DNA from: Deltaproteobacteria bacterium
GTDB lineage: Bacteria > Desulfobacterota > Desulfobacteria > Desulfobacterales > Desulfatirhabdiaceae
Assembly: GCA_021778975.1 (NCBI GenBank)
Contig: JAJYBO010000030.1
Coordinates: 1-17,937, forward strand
Reading direction: 5' to 3'
Length of the DNA stretch: 17,937 nucleotides
Shown: positions 6,959-14,008 of the stretch, in pieces
Layout: the number at the start of each line of letters is the position of its first letter
Numbering within the stretch: position 1 is the first letter of the stretch
Position numbers and translations under genes: made by a program
Notes under the pieces: generated by a model
What the model was told of the DNA's origin: nothing
Database searches by the model: none
Seen by the model: only the letters and a program-made list of their open reading frames with translations

Positions 6959-8454
6959 GGATTTTTCCCTCCGGTTGTGGATTCAGTGATCAGTTGCAAG
7001 GCTTTTTGAATCGCCATGGCCTTGTTGACGGTCTCGATCCTCTCTCGTTCCGGATTGGAGTCCGCCACAATACCCGCCCCCGCCCGGACCATCAGCAGAC
7101 CGTTTTGGATACACGCCGTGCGGATGGTGATGGCCAGATCCATGTTGCCTTCAAAAGAGATATATCCGATGGCGCCGCCATATGCGCCGCGGGGTTCCGT
7201 CTCCAGTTCGGCGATGATTTCCATGGCTCTCACCTTGGGCGCGCCGCTCAGGGTTCCGGCGGGAAATGTCGCCCGGAGCAGATCCCAGGCGTCCACCCCG
7301 GGTTTCAGGTCGCAGGTGATGTTGGACACCAGGTGCATCACATGGGAATAGCGTTCGACGACCATCAGGTCCGTGACCTGTACGCTGCCGGTTTCGGCGA
7401 CTCTTCCCAGGTCGTTGCGCCCCAGATCAACCAGCATGAGATGCTCGGCGCGCTCTTTTTCATCGCCCAACAGCTCATTGGCCATCGTGCGATCCTGCTG
7501 CTCGGTTTTTCCCCGGGGCCGGGTGCCCGCGATCGGTCTGAGTGTGGCGATGCGGTTTTCGAGGCGCACCATGGTTTCCGGAGATGAACCGATCAGCGTT
7601 TGATGGTTCAGGCGAAGAAAGAACAGGTACGGTGATGGATTGATGTAGCGCTGCGCCCGGTAGAGCATCCAGGGATCCGGCGGAGACGGGCAGGTGAATT
7701 TCTGGGACAGCACCACCTGAATGATGTCGCCGGCCCGGATGTAATCCTTGCCCTGCTGCACCTGTCCGCGGTAGGTGTCATCCGGCTCCGAGGCTTTCAG
7801 AACGGATTCCGGCGAGGCGTGCAGGGGATGAACTTCCGGTGTCGGCGCATTGACGAGTTGGATGATTTTTTGAAGTTTTTCGAGAGTTGCATGATAGTGA
7901 TCGGCAGGCGCCGACGTGTCGTCGAGAAATGCAATGGCCACGCCCAGAAGCGTATGCCGGATATTGTCGAAAATCATCAGTTGGTCGGGGACCATGAGTT
8001 CGGCGATGGGAACGTCATCCGGAAGATGATTGGGAATTTTTTCAAAGAACGATACCGTTTCATACGAAAAGCATCCGACCAGCCCGCCCCAGAAGCGGGG
8101 CAGCCCGGGATATGCGGCGGGGCGGTACGCATCCAGGATTTGTTTCAGCACAGGCAGGGGATCCCCATGGTGTGAAATGATATCGCGGCGGCCATGGCCG
8201 CAGATTTCCACGCGGTCCCGATACACCTGAATATGCGAATGTTCGGAAATGCCGAGAAAACTGTAGCGCCCCCATCGCTCCCCGCCCTCGACACTTTCAA
8301 AAAGGAACAGAGGCCCCTCATGCTGACAGCATTTTTGCAGAAGCGATACAGGTGTTTGTGTGTCGGCCAGAATTTCGACGCACAAAGGAATGACATTGCA
8401 GTCCCGGGCCAGTTCGGTGAACTGCTCCTCCGGGGGAAATTGACGGAGAATCAT
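6955..8454 (-). CDS. trpE: Anthranilate synthase component I
   Basis: TrpE makes anthranilate from chorismate, using ammonia from TrpG. The 499-residue protein has the N-terminal regulatory region with FLFESVEGGERWGRYSFLG (about 50-68), where the 'ES' segment lies in the feedback tryptophan site of the family. The C-terminal chorismate-binding domain contains IGSSPETMVRLE, LRPIAGTRPRGKT, LVDLGRNDLGRVA, FPAGTLSGAPKVRAMEII, RGAYGGAIGY and VRAGAGIVADSNPERE. All key catalytic segments are intact. It is the first structural gene of the operon. An AAAGGAG ribosome-binding site lies 6 bases before the ATG, directly after the second terminator of the leader, so expression requires transcription to pass two terminators. 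Confidence 0.97.
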   Translation of the reverse strand: MILRQFPPEEQFTELARDCNVIPLCVEILADTQTPVSLLQKCCQHEGPLFLFESVEGGERWGRYSFLGISEHSHIQVYRDRVEICGHGRRDIISHHGDPLPVLKQILDAYRPAAYPGLPRFWGGLVGCFSYETVSFFEKIPNHLPDDVPIAELMVPDQLMIFDNIRHTLLGVAIAFLDDTSAPADHYHATLEKLQKIIQLVNAPTPEVHPLHASPESVLKASEPDDTYRGQVQQGKDYIRAGDIIQVVLSQKFTCPSPPDPWMLYRAQRYINPSPYLFFLRLNHQTLIGSSPETMVRLENRIATLRPIAGTRPRGKTEQQDRTMANELLGDEKERAEHLMLVDLGRNDLGRVAETGSVQVTDLMVVERYSHVMHLVSNITCDLKPGVDAWDLLRATFPAGTLSGAPKVRAMEIIAELETEPRGAYGGAIGYISFEGNMDLAITIRTACIQNGLLMVRAGAGIVADSNPERERIETVNKAMAIQKALQLITESTTGGKNP

Positions 8455-8470
8455 AGGCGACTCCTTTCAG

Positions 8471-8507
8471 AAAATAAAAAAAGGCCGTGAATTTTTTATC
8501 CACGGCC
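8471..8507 (-). terminator. Second rho-independent terminator, between attenuator and trpE
   Basis: On the minus strand a perfect 7-bp stem GGCCGTG / CACGGCC (8507-8501 with 8489-8483) closes an A/U-rich loop that can extend the stem by two pairs. It is followed by the T-tract TTTTTTTATTTT (8482-8471). This is a textbook intrinsic terminator, only 16 bp before the trpE ATG and separate from the attenuator at 8511-8554. I see no strong alternative pairing that would melt it. Confidence 0.85.
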
Positions 8508-8510
8508 CCT

Positions 8511-8554
8511 AAAAAACAAAGGATCGTGGGCTGTTGAGGCGGCCCGCGATCCTT
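8511..8554 (-). terminator. trp attenuator (3:4 terminator hairpin)
   Basis: On the minus strand AAGGATCGCGGGC (8554-8542) pairs with GCCCACGATCCTT (8531-8519), interrupted by one C/A mismatch, and is followed by TTTGTTTTTT (8520-8511). It lies 33 bp after the trpL stop codon. Its 5' arm contains GCGGGC (8547-8542), which can instead pair with GCCTGC (8580-8575; five Watson-Crick pairs and one G-U). GCCTGC in turn can pair perfectly with GCAGGC (8602-8597) at the end of the leader Trp codons. These are the expected 1:2, 2:3 and 3:4 pairings of ribosome-mediated attenuation. Confidence 0.88.
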
Positions 8555-8586
8555 ATAAAAATGTCAGCATACCTGCAGGCGCACCC

Positions 8587-8664
8587 CTAGTATTTGGCCT
8601 GCCAGCGCCACCATCCTGAAAACGAATTTGAAAATGTGGGCAAATTATTGGTATGTGACAACAT
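8587..8664 (-). CDS. trpL: trp operon leader peptide
   Basis: A 25-codon reading frame too short for ordinary gene calling. It starts MLSHTNNLPTF and ends with the run GWWRWQAKY before a TAG stop, giving three Trp codons within four positions (residues 18, 19 and 21). The ribosome-binding site AAGGAAG lies about 9 bases upstream of the ATG. It sits between a promoter (8698-8725) and the attenuator (8511-8554). When charged tRNA-Trp is scarce, a ribosome stalled on these codons covers GCAGGC (8602-8597), freeing the next segment to form the antiterminator. The peptide itself has no expected function after synthesis. Sequence evidence is strong because codons, RNA pairing and terminator all agree. 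Confidence 0.93.
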   Translation of the reverse strand: MLSHTNNLPTFSNSFSGWWRWQAKY

Positions 8665-8697
8665 GATATTTTCTTCCTTCTTTATTTCGGGTGCATT

Positions 8698-8725
8698 CTT
8701 ATCTATAATCCCCCAACTTTGTCAA
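8698..8725 (-). promoter_or_regulatory. Probable promoter of the trp operon
   Basis: On the minus strand a perfect -35 box TTGACA (8725-8720) is followed after 16 bp by GATAAG (8703-8698), which matches four of six -10 positions. It lies about 34 bp upstream of the trpL start. The overlap with the imperfect palindrome TTTGTTGACAAAG could serve as an operator, but this is speculative. The end of the inverted-repeat element at 8733 is 7 bp beyond the -35 box. Confidence 0.6.
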
Positions 8726-8732
8726 CAAATAT

Positions 8733-8817
8733 TTGACGACTTCGTAAAAAGTCCGGATGTAGCGCACCATAAGTACGCCTTACGCCTTGCCTGCGAACTT
8801 TTTACGAAGCCGTTCAA
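8733..8817. repeat. Inverted-repeat (MITE-like) element, copy 2
   Basis: An 85-bp element with terminal inverted repeats TTGACGACTTCGTAAAAAGT and ACTTTTTACGAAGCCGTTCAA. Read on the minus strand it aligns with copy 1 (1501-1604): both have GTAAAAAGTTCGCAGG, CAAGGCG, AGGCGTACT, and CATCCGGACTTT before the closing repeat. The insertion lies between the divergent trp operon and the sugar-binding protein gene, immediately upstream of the trp -35 box. A partial further match to the terminus, GTAAAAAGTCGTCAA (8828-8842), follows on its right side and may be a remnant of another copy. No coding capacity. Confidence 0.85.
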
Positions 8818-8970
8818 AATTCAACTGGTAAAAAGTCGTCAAATTCAGTTGCATTTGAGATTTGTATCGGGTAGTGAAATCAAAAACAGCTAACTCTGTG
8901 ATGGTTCAGGCATAAAACCGACGATGTACGTTCTTTTCCTTGAATAATTGGGGAAACTGGGGGGCAAACG

Positions 8971-10737
8971 GTGCGTGCAACAACCGGAATTTTTGCCGTT
9001 ATATGGCTTTTAGTGACGGTCTTCGGGATACAAATCCTCAACCTGACGCCGGCAAACGCCGATACGAACCAGAGCAAGGTTGCACTGGTCGTTGGGGGAC
9101 TCTCCAACCCGTTTTTTGTCAAAATGGCGGCAGGCGCCAGACAGTACGCCGACGACCATAAAATTCCCATAGATGTTTTTGGCGCCGACCGGGAAGCGGA
9201 TGTGGAACGCCAGATCAGTATCGTAGAAGACCTGATCTTCAGAGGTTATGGCGCTATCGTCATTGATCCCGCGGATTCAACCCGGCTGCTTCCTGCCTGC
9301 AAACGGGCGCTGGCCAAACATCTCGCGGTTATCATTGTGGATACCCCGCTTGATCCCCAATCTCTCCGGAAAGAGAATGTCTCGATTCCCTTCGTCGGGC
9401 CAGACCACCGCTTCGGTGGTCAGCAGATCGGAGAATATGTGAGCCGTAAACTCAAAGGCCGCGGCCGGGTGCTGGTTATAGACGGCGCCTGTGGCAGGGA
9501 AAGCTCCATACTCCGCAAAACCGGTTTTATTGATGCGATGGCCCATAGCCCCCATATCCAGATGGTTGCAGATCAACGGATGGATGGATGCAGTGACGCC
9601 GTGTTTCCTGTCGCCATGAAACTGCTGCGAAAATACAATCCGGTCAATGCGGTTTTTTGCACCGGCGACCCCGCTGCCCTGGGCGTGTTGCATGCCCTGG
9701 ATATTCTGGATTTACACCATAAGGTGCTGGTGACCGGATATGACGACATCGAAGCCGTCCGCTACGAAATGTACAATGACCGTATCCAGGCCAGTGTCGA
9801 GCTGTACCCCGAACGAATGGGCCGCGACGCTGTGCGTCTGGCGGCGGACGCCATGAAGGGACTGCCCGTCGCGCTTCTGACCACGACCCCAGAGGATGTG
9901 GTGACCAGCGATACGTTTCACAAGAAGGTGCTTTTCACCTTTTCCAGCCTCGAAAATCCGTTTTTTAAGGCCATGCAGCAGTCCGCTCAGAACATGGCGA
10001 AAATATTGGGATTGGACATGACGTTTTCGGACACTCACAACAACGACGCGGCACAGCTCTCAGAAATCCGATCAGCGATTCAGCGCCGTGTTGATATGCT
10101 GATCGTCAACCCCGCCAATTCCGATACCGTCGCGCCGGGAATTGATCTGGCGGCGCAGCACCACATCCCGGTGATTTCGGTGGATCGGCGTATTACCGAG
10201 GCCCCGGTCCTCTGCCATATCGAATCCGACAACCGGGAAGGTGGACGCATGGCGGCCCGTATCATCGTGGACAAATTGAAAGGGCGGGGCAATGTCGTGG
10301 AAATCGAGGGCATCCCTGGCGCCGGCGTCACCCTCGAACGGGAAAAAGGATTCAGCGACGCACTTGCCGCTTATCCCGATATCCATGTGACAGATCGAGA
10401 ATTCGCCGGTTTTAACCGGGATGACGCCCGGCGCGTGATGTTGAGGCTGATTCAAAAGAAAACACCGTTTGACGCCGTATTCGCTCAGAACGACATCATG
10501 ATGCTGGGCGTATTGGATGCTCTGTCCGGCGAAAAGGATGCGCCATCCAGAGTTTTGGTGGGGTTTGACGGAATCCCCGAAGCGCTTCAGCAGATTCGGT
10601 GGGGAAGAATGACCGCGACCATCGCTCAGAAACCCGAAGACATGGGCCGTCTGGCGGTGCAGTGCGCGGCCCGATATTTTCGGGGAGATACCATCCCCTC
10701 CCTGTTGACGGTCGGCATCGAGCCGGTAACCCGATAG
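8971..10737 (+). CDS. Tandem-fused double RbsB-like periplasmic sugar-binding protein (588 aa)
   Basis: A secreted protein with two complete type I periplasmic binding (Peripla_BP_4, RbsB-like) domains in one chain. A signal peptide (residues 1 to about 30, ending TPANADT) precedes domain 1 (about 36-310) and domain 2 (about 322-588). The halves align throughout: LSNPFF/LENPFF, DPADST/NPANSD, VTGYDD/VGFDG, YPERMGRDAVRLA/KPEDMGRLAVQCA. Domain 2 keeps the ribose-contact residues of E. coli RbsB: N329, F331, F332, N380, D405, R406, R457, F481, N507, D533 and Q553. Domain 1 keeps N46, F48, F49, D124 and D258 but has D99, T125, G232 and L278 where N, R, N and Q are expected. The start is GTG with a GGGGGG stretch upstream. 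No transporter genes accompany it. A hybrid kinase gene follows 8 bp later, so a sensory role like LuxP or TorT is likely (inference). The 153 bp before it show no clear promoter. Confidence 0.9.
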   Translation: MRATTGIFAVIWLLVTVFGIQILNLTPANADTNQSKVALVVGGLSNPFFVKMAAGARQYADDHKIPIDVFGADREADVERQISIVEDLIFRGYGAIVIDPADSTRLLPACKRALAKHLAVIIVDTPLDPQSLRKENVSIPFVGPDHRFGGQQIGEYVSRKLKGRGRVLVIDGACGRESSILRKTGFIDAMAHSPHIQMVADQRMDGCSDAVFPVAMKLLRKYNPVNAVFCTGDPAALGVLHALDILDLHHKVLVTGYDDIEAVRYEMYNDRIQASVELYPERMGRDAVRLAADAMKGLPVALLTTTPEDVVTSDTFHKKVLFTFSSLENPFFKAMQQSAQNMAKILGLDMTFSDTHNNDAAQLSEIRSAIQRRVDMLIVNPANSDTVAPGIDLAAQHHIPVISVDRRITEAPVLCHIESDNREGGRMAARIIVDKLKGRGNVVEIEGIPGAGVTLEREKGFSDALAAYPDIHVTDREFAGFNRDDARRVMLRLIQKKTPFDAVFAQNDIMMLGVLDALSGEKDAPSRVLVGFDGIPEALQQIRWGRMTATIAQKPEDMGRLAVQCAARYFRGDTIPSLLTVGIEPVTR

Positions 10738-10745
10738 CGAGCGCC

Positions 10746-13583
10746 ATGATCAAAACGGTCACCCAACGATTTTACGTCATTGCCGGCGCACTGACCCTGC
10801 TGTTTGTGGTGGCATATGCCCAGTTGGCATACTTTGTTCACGAGCAGTCCATCAACGGAAAAAAAAGTCTGGCAGCGGTGCTGATGGCCAGAGAAATGCG
10901 CTCCCTGTACGATTTGTTCTTTGAAGTCCAGTTTTGGGACAGGGCCGTCCGCTACCATACCGAACCGGATGCGGACAGACAGTTCGGACTGCTGATGGAA
11001 CAGATGAAACGGCAACTCAAAAATGCCGCGGATCAACCGGTGGAAACGGCCATGCAATCTGATATCTCGGATATCGGCAGGCTGTTGTCCGAATACGAAG
11101 ACGGGTTCAACCAGATCATTCAGCGCCAAAACGAACAGCGCCTTCAGAGTTCCATGATTGACGCCAGCTATCAGTCGCTATTTTCAAGCGTTATCCGGAG
11201 CGGCGATGTTTCCCTGATGAAATTGCTGGTCAACCTGACCCATTTCCAGACGCGCTATTTTCAGAATCACCAGGAAAATGAATATCAGGCCATTGGGGTG
11301 GTGCTGGACGCCATGCGCCACAGATTGTCCCTCAAAGGGCTGCTGGACGATTACCTGGCCGATTATATCAAGACCTACCTGTCACTTATAGACAGGGATT
11401 ACCGCCTTGAAACCGATATCGGGGCGCAAACCCGACATTTTTCGGATGTCAGCGGGCGCCTGGGGCGGAAATTGTTGCAAATTTCTCGTGAGGCGGAATC
11501 TTATTCCAGAAACCAGTTTGATCAATCCGAAAAAAACCGGATACAGATGCTCTGGTCATCCCTGTACCTGACGCTTGCCGGATCACTGATACTTTTGGGG
11601 ATGCTGTTTGTTCTGGCCAGAAAGATTGTCCGACCTGTCGAGGCCATTGCGTCGGTCATGCGCAGGGTCAAACTGGGAGAATTGAAGGCGCGTTTCCAGT
11701 TTCCCGGATCCAGACAGGATGAACTGATTCAACTGGGGTACGCCTTCAACGACATGCTGGATGCGCTTGCGCTCAACAACCAGCAGCTTGTGAAATATCA
11801 GAAAGAACTGGAAGTCAAGGTTCAGGAGCTTGCCGCCCGTGAGGCGGAACTCCAGAACCATCGAGAGAGCCTCGAAAATCAGGTGGAGGCGCGCACCGCC
11901 GAACTCACGAAGGCCATTCGCCAGTTGCAGAACGAAATCAGCCACCGCGAACTGGTGGAAATCGAACTCAAACAGGCCAAGGAAGACGCCGAAGCGGCCA
12001 GCCGCGCCAAAAGCGAATTTTTGGCCAACATGAGCCATGAAATCCGTACTCCGCTGAACGGCGTCATCGGGTTCACCACCATGATGTTGGACACGGAGCT
12101 GAATCCCAAACAAAAAGACTACACGCGGATGATTCGGCAAAGCGGAGACTCCCTGATGTCTCTCATCAACGATATTCTGGATTTTTCCAAGATCGAGGCC
12201 GGGGAACTGGATTTCGAGATCGTCGAATTCGATCCGGAAACCGTCGTTTTCGATGTTTGTGACATCGTCCGTCCCTGGATAGGGAGTAAACCCATCGAAG
12301 TGCTGTGTAAAATAGGAAACACGGCGCCGGGATCGGTCAAAGGCGATCCCTTGAGGTTTCAGCAGGTGATTACCAACCTGATGGGGAACGCCGCCAAATT
12401 CACCGAATCCGGAGAAATCGAAATACACCTGAATATCGAGGTGGAGACAGAGACGGAAATTCAATTTCATGTCACGGTTCGGGATACCGGTGTCGGAATT
12501 CCTCCGGAAAAACTGCGCTCCATATTTCTGCCATTTCAGCAGGCCGATGGCTCCTATACCCGAAAATATGGGGGAACGGGGCTGGGGTTGTCCATCTGCA
12601 AACGCATTGCGTCCCTGATGAAGGGCGATGCCTGGGCGGAGCGCCGGGAACAGGGCGGCAGCATTTTCCACGTCACGGGGTGGTTTGGAAAAACGGATGA
12701 CAGTGTCCCCAAATTCAAATCCCTGCCGGCGATAGACCGGCGGATTTTGGTTGTGGACGACAATCAGAACAGCCTGGATATTCTGAGCCAGTTTCTGACC
12801 TTCGCCGGCGCGCGCGTGGTGGCGGTTTCGGATCAAAAATATGGGCTTCCTTATTTGAAAAAGGCGGCGGCTGTCGGACATCCGTTCGATGTATGCCTCA
12901 TGGATATCCATACATCGGCGCCGGACCATCATGATATCATGAAGTGGTTACGAATTTTTCGACAAAACGATCCGCATCTTTTTCTGATTGCCATGGTGTC
13001 CATGCCCAAACCGGATGAAAGCAATACAGATATGAAAGAAAATTACGGGTTCGATGGAATGTTGCTAAAACCGGCGCGGCGGGAAAACCTGTACCAACTG
13101 CTGATGCAACGGCCCGACGCCGCTGGAAGCGCCCCGGCGGCTTCCGCATCGCCGCCTGCTTCCGACCGGTGTTGGGTTCAGGAAAACACCCCGCATTCCT
13201 GCACCCTGCTGCTGGTGGAAGACAATCCGGTCAATCAGAAGCTGGCCACCGTCATGCTCACCAAAGCCGGATATCGGGTGAATGTCGCCAGCAACGGACA
13301 GGAAGCCGTGGATATCTTCACCGCCGCGCCGGAGAACTTCGATCTGATTTTCATGGATATCCAGATGCCGGAAATGGACGGAATAGAAGCTACCCGCCAG
13401 ATTCGGCGCAGAGGGTTTACCCGGATACCGATTGTCGCCATGACGGCTCATGCCATGAAAGGAGATCGGGAAAAATGTCTGGAAGCCGGCATGGATGACT
13501 ACATCACCAAACCCATCAGACGCGACCTTCTGTTCGAGACGCTGGAAAAATGGCTGTTCGGCAGGCAAACCATCGCGGGATGA
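10746..13583 (+). CDS. Membrane hybrid sensor histidine kinase with two receiver domains (945 aa)
   Basis: BarA-type hybrid kinase. I choose the ATG at 10746, 8 bp after the binding-protein stop; upstream in-frame codons lie inside that gene and would bury the first membrane segment. Order: TM1 (about 9-28), periplasmic mostly helical sensor region (about 30-268), TM2 (about 271-292), HAMP (about 290-345), coiled coil (about 345-415), HisKA with H431 in MSHEIRTP, HATPase with N548, DTGVGIP (D580) and GGTGLGLS, first receiver (about 664-785) and second receiver (about 820-938). The second receiver is canonical (EDN, D871 in FMDIQMPEMDG, MTAH, ITKP). The first is divergent but keeps VDD, D720 and LLKP, with Ser in place of the usual Thr (MVSM). 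No Hpt domain is present, so the phosphate must pass to a separate Hpt protein or stay local. The adjacent binding protein probably docks on the periplasmic part. Confidence 0.93.
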   Translation: MIKTVTQRFYVIAGALTLLFVVAYAQLAYFVHEQSINGKKSLAAVLMAREMRSLYDLFFEVQFWDRAVRYHTEPDADRQFGLLMEQMKRQLKNAADQPVETAMQSDISDIGRLLSEYEDGFNQIIQRQNEQRLQSSMIDASYQSLFSSVIRSGDVSLMKLLVNLTHFQTRYFQNHQENEYQAIGVVLDAMRHRLSLKGLLDDYLADYIKTYLSLIDRDYRLETDIGAQTRHFSDVSGRLGRKLLQISREAESYSRNQFDQSEKNRIQMLWSSLYLTLAGSLILLGMLFVLARKIVRPVEAIASVMRRVKLGELKARFQFPGSRQDELIQLGYAFNDMLDALALNNQQLVKYQKELEVKVQELAAREAELQNHRESLENQVEARTAELTKAIRQLQNEISHRELVEIELKQAKEDAEAASRAKSEFLANMSHEIRTPLNGVIGFTTMMLDTELNPKQKDYTRMIRQSGDSLMSLINDILDFSKIEAGELDFEIVEFDPETVVFDVCDIVRPWIGSKPIEVLCKIGNTAPGSVKGDPLRFQQVITNLMGNAAKFTESGEIEIHLNIEVETETEIQFHVTVRDTGVGIPPEKLRSIFLPFQQADGSYTRKYGGTGLGLSICKRIASLMKGDAWAERREQGGSIFHVTGWFGKTDDSVPKFKSLPAIDRRILVVDDNQNSLDILSQFLTFAGARVVAVSDQKYGLPYLKKAAAVGHPFDVCLMDIHTSAPDHHDIMKWLRIFRQNDPHLFLIAMVSMPKPDESNTDMKENYGFDGMLLKPARRENLYQLLMQRPDAAGSAPAASASPPASDRCWVQENTPHSCTLLLVEDNPVNQKLATVMLTKAGYRVNVASNGQEAVDIFTAAPENFDLIFMDIQMPEMDGIEATRQIRRRGFTRIPIVAMTAHAMKGDREKCLEAGMDDYITKPIRRDLLFETLEKWLFGRQTIAG

Positions 13584-13613
13584 CCGGGGCTTACTGTATC
13601 CTTTTCATATATA

Positions 13614-13643
13614 TTGACAAATTCGACAAAGCGTGATTATGAA
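13614..13643 (+). promoter_or_regulatory. Possible promoter of the CBM48-debranching operon
   Basis: In the 134-bp gap after the kinase gene, TTGACA (13614-13619) is followed after 18 bp by TATGAA (13638-13643), matching four of six -10 positions. It lies about 75 bp before the CBM48 start. If real, the glycogen genes are transcribed independently of the kinase. No rho-independent terminator is visible after the kinase gene, so read-through is also possible. Confidence 0.45.
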
Positions 13644-13717
13644 GCACAGGATTCACACTGCGTTTTTTCTCGTCATCCCAACAGAATTGCCGCTATTTCC
13701 GTAAGGAGGTCTCTGTC

Positions 13718-14008
13718 ATGGCATCATCGAAGCCCAAAAGCAAAAAACAGAAGGTCACGTTTATCCTGAAAGCCGCGGATGCCGTTCAGGTAGCCGTTAC
13801 CGGAGATTTCAACAACTGGAATGTCACCTCTCATCTGCTCAAAAAAAACAAAAAAGGCATATGGGAGAAAAGTCTCATGCTGGAAGCCGGTCGTTACGAG
13901 TACAAATTTCTGGTGGATGGCGCCTGGCAGGCGGATCCTCAGAACAGCCAGGTCTGCCGTAACAATTTCGGCACCACCAACAACGTTCTGATGGTGACCG
14001 GTTCATGA
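13718..14008 (+). CDS. Stand-alone CBM48 glycogen-binding protein (96 aa)
   Basis: A single-domain protein of the CBM48 / AMPK glycogen-binding type, normally found as a module at the N-terminus of branching and debranching enzymes or in AMPK beta subunits. After a Lys/Ser-rich start (residues 2-11) it shows KVTFILKAADAVQVAVTGDF, the hallmark NNWN (about 33-36), a Lys-rich loop, WEKSLMLEAGRYEYKFLVDG and a final GAWQADPQN strand followed by NNVLMV. The Trp residues and the Lys of YEYKF are those that usually contact alpha-glucan. There is no signal peptide, so it acts in the cytoplasm. A strong AAGGAGG ribosome-binding site lies 8 bases before the ATG. Its TGA overlaps the ATG of the glycogen debranching gene (ATGA), so the two are co-translated. 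A targeting or scaffold role for the enzyme is inferred. Confidence 0.9.
   Translation: MASSKPKSKKQKVTFILKAADAVQVAVTGDFNNWNVTSHLLKKNKKGIWEKSLMLEAGRYEYKFLVDGAWQADPQNSQVCRNNFGTTNNVLMVTGS

Noticed and set aside
8594..8893. Plus-strand 99-codon open frame
   Set aside because: It runs antisense through trpL and the trp promoter and across the second repeat copy; it has no ribosome-binding site or family features.
8818..8970. Promoter for the binding-protein gene
   Set aside because: I searched the 153 bp before the GTG start and found only poor matches, such as TTGCAT with TAGTGA at 17 bp; not supportable as a call.
10599..10745. Extended N-terminus for the histidine kinase
   Set aside because: These codons lie inside the binding-protein gene in another frame and would place an Arg-rich non-signal sequence before the first membrane segment. 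The ATG at 10746 gives a normal membrane start.
11583..12932. Long minus-strand open frame (449 codons) opposite the kinase
   Set aside because: Antisense shadow of a well-supported kinase gene; no recognisable domain or ribosome-binding site.
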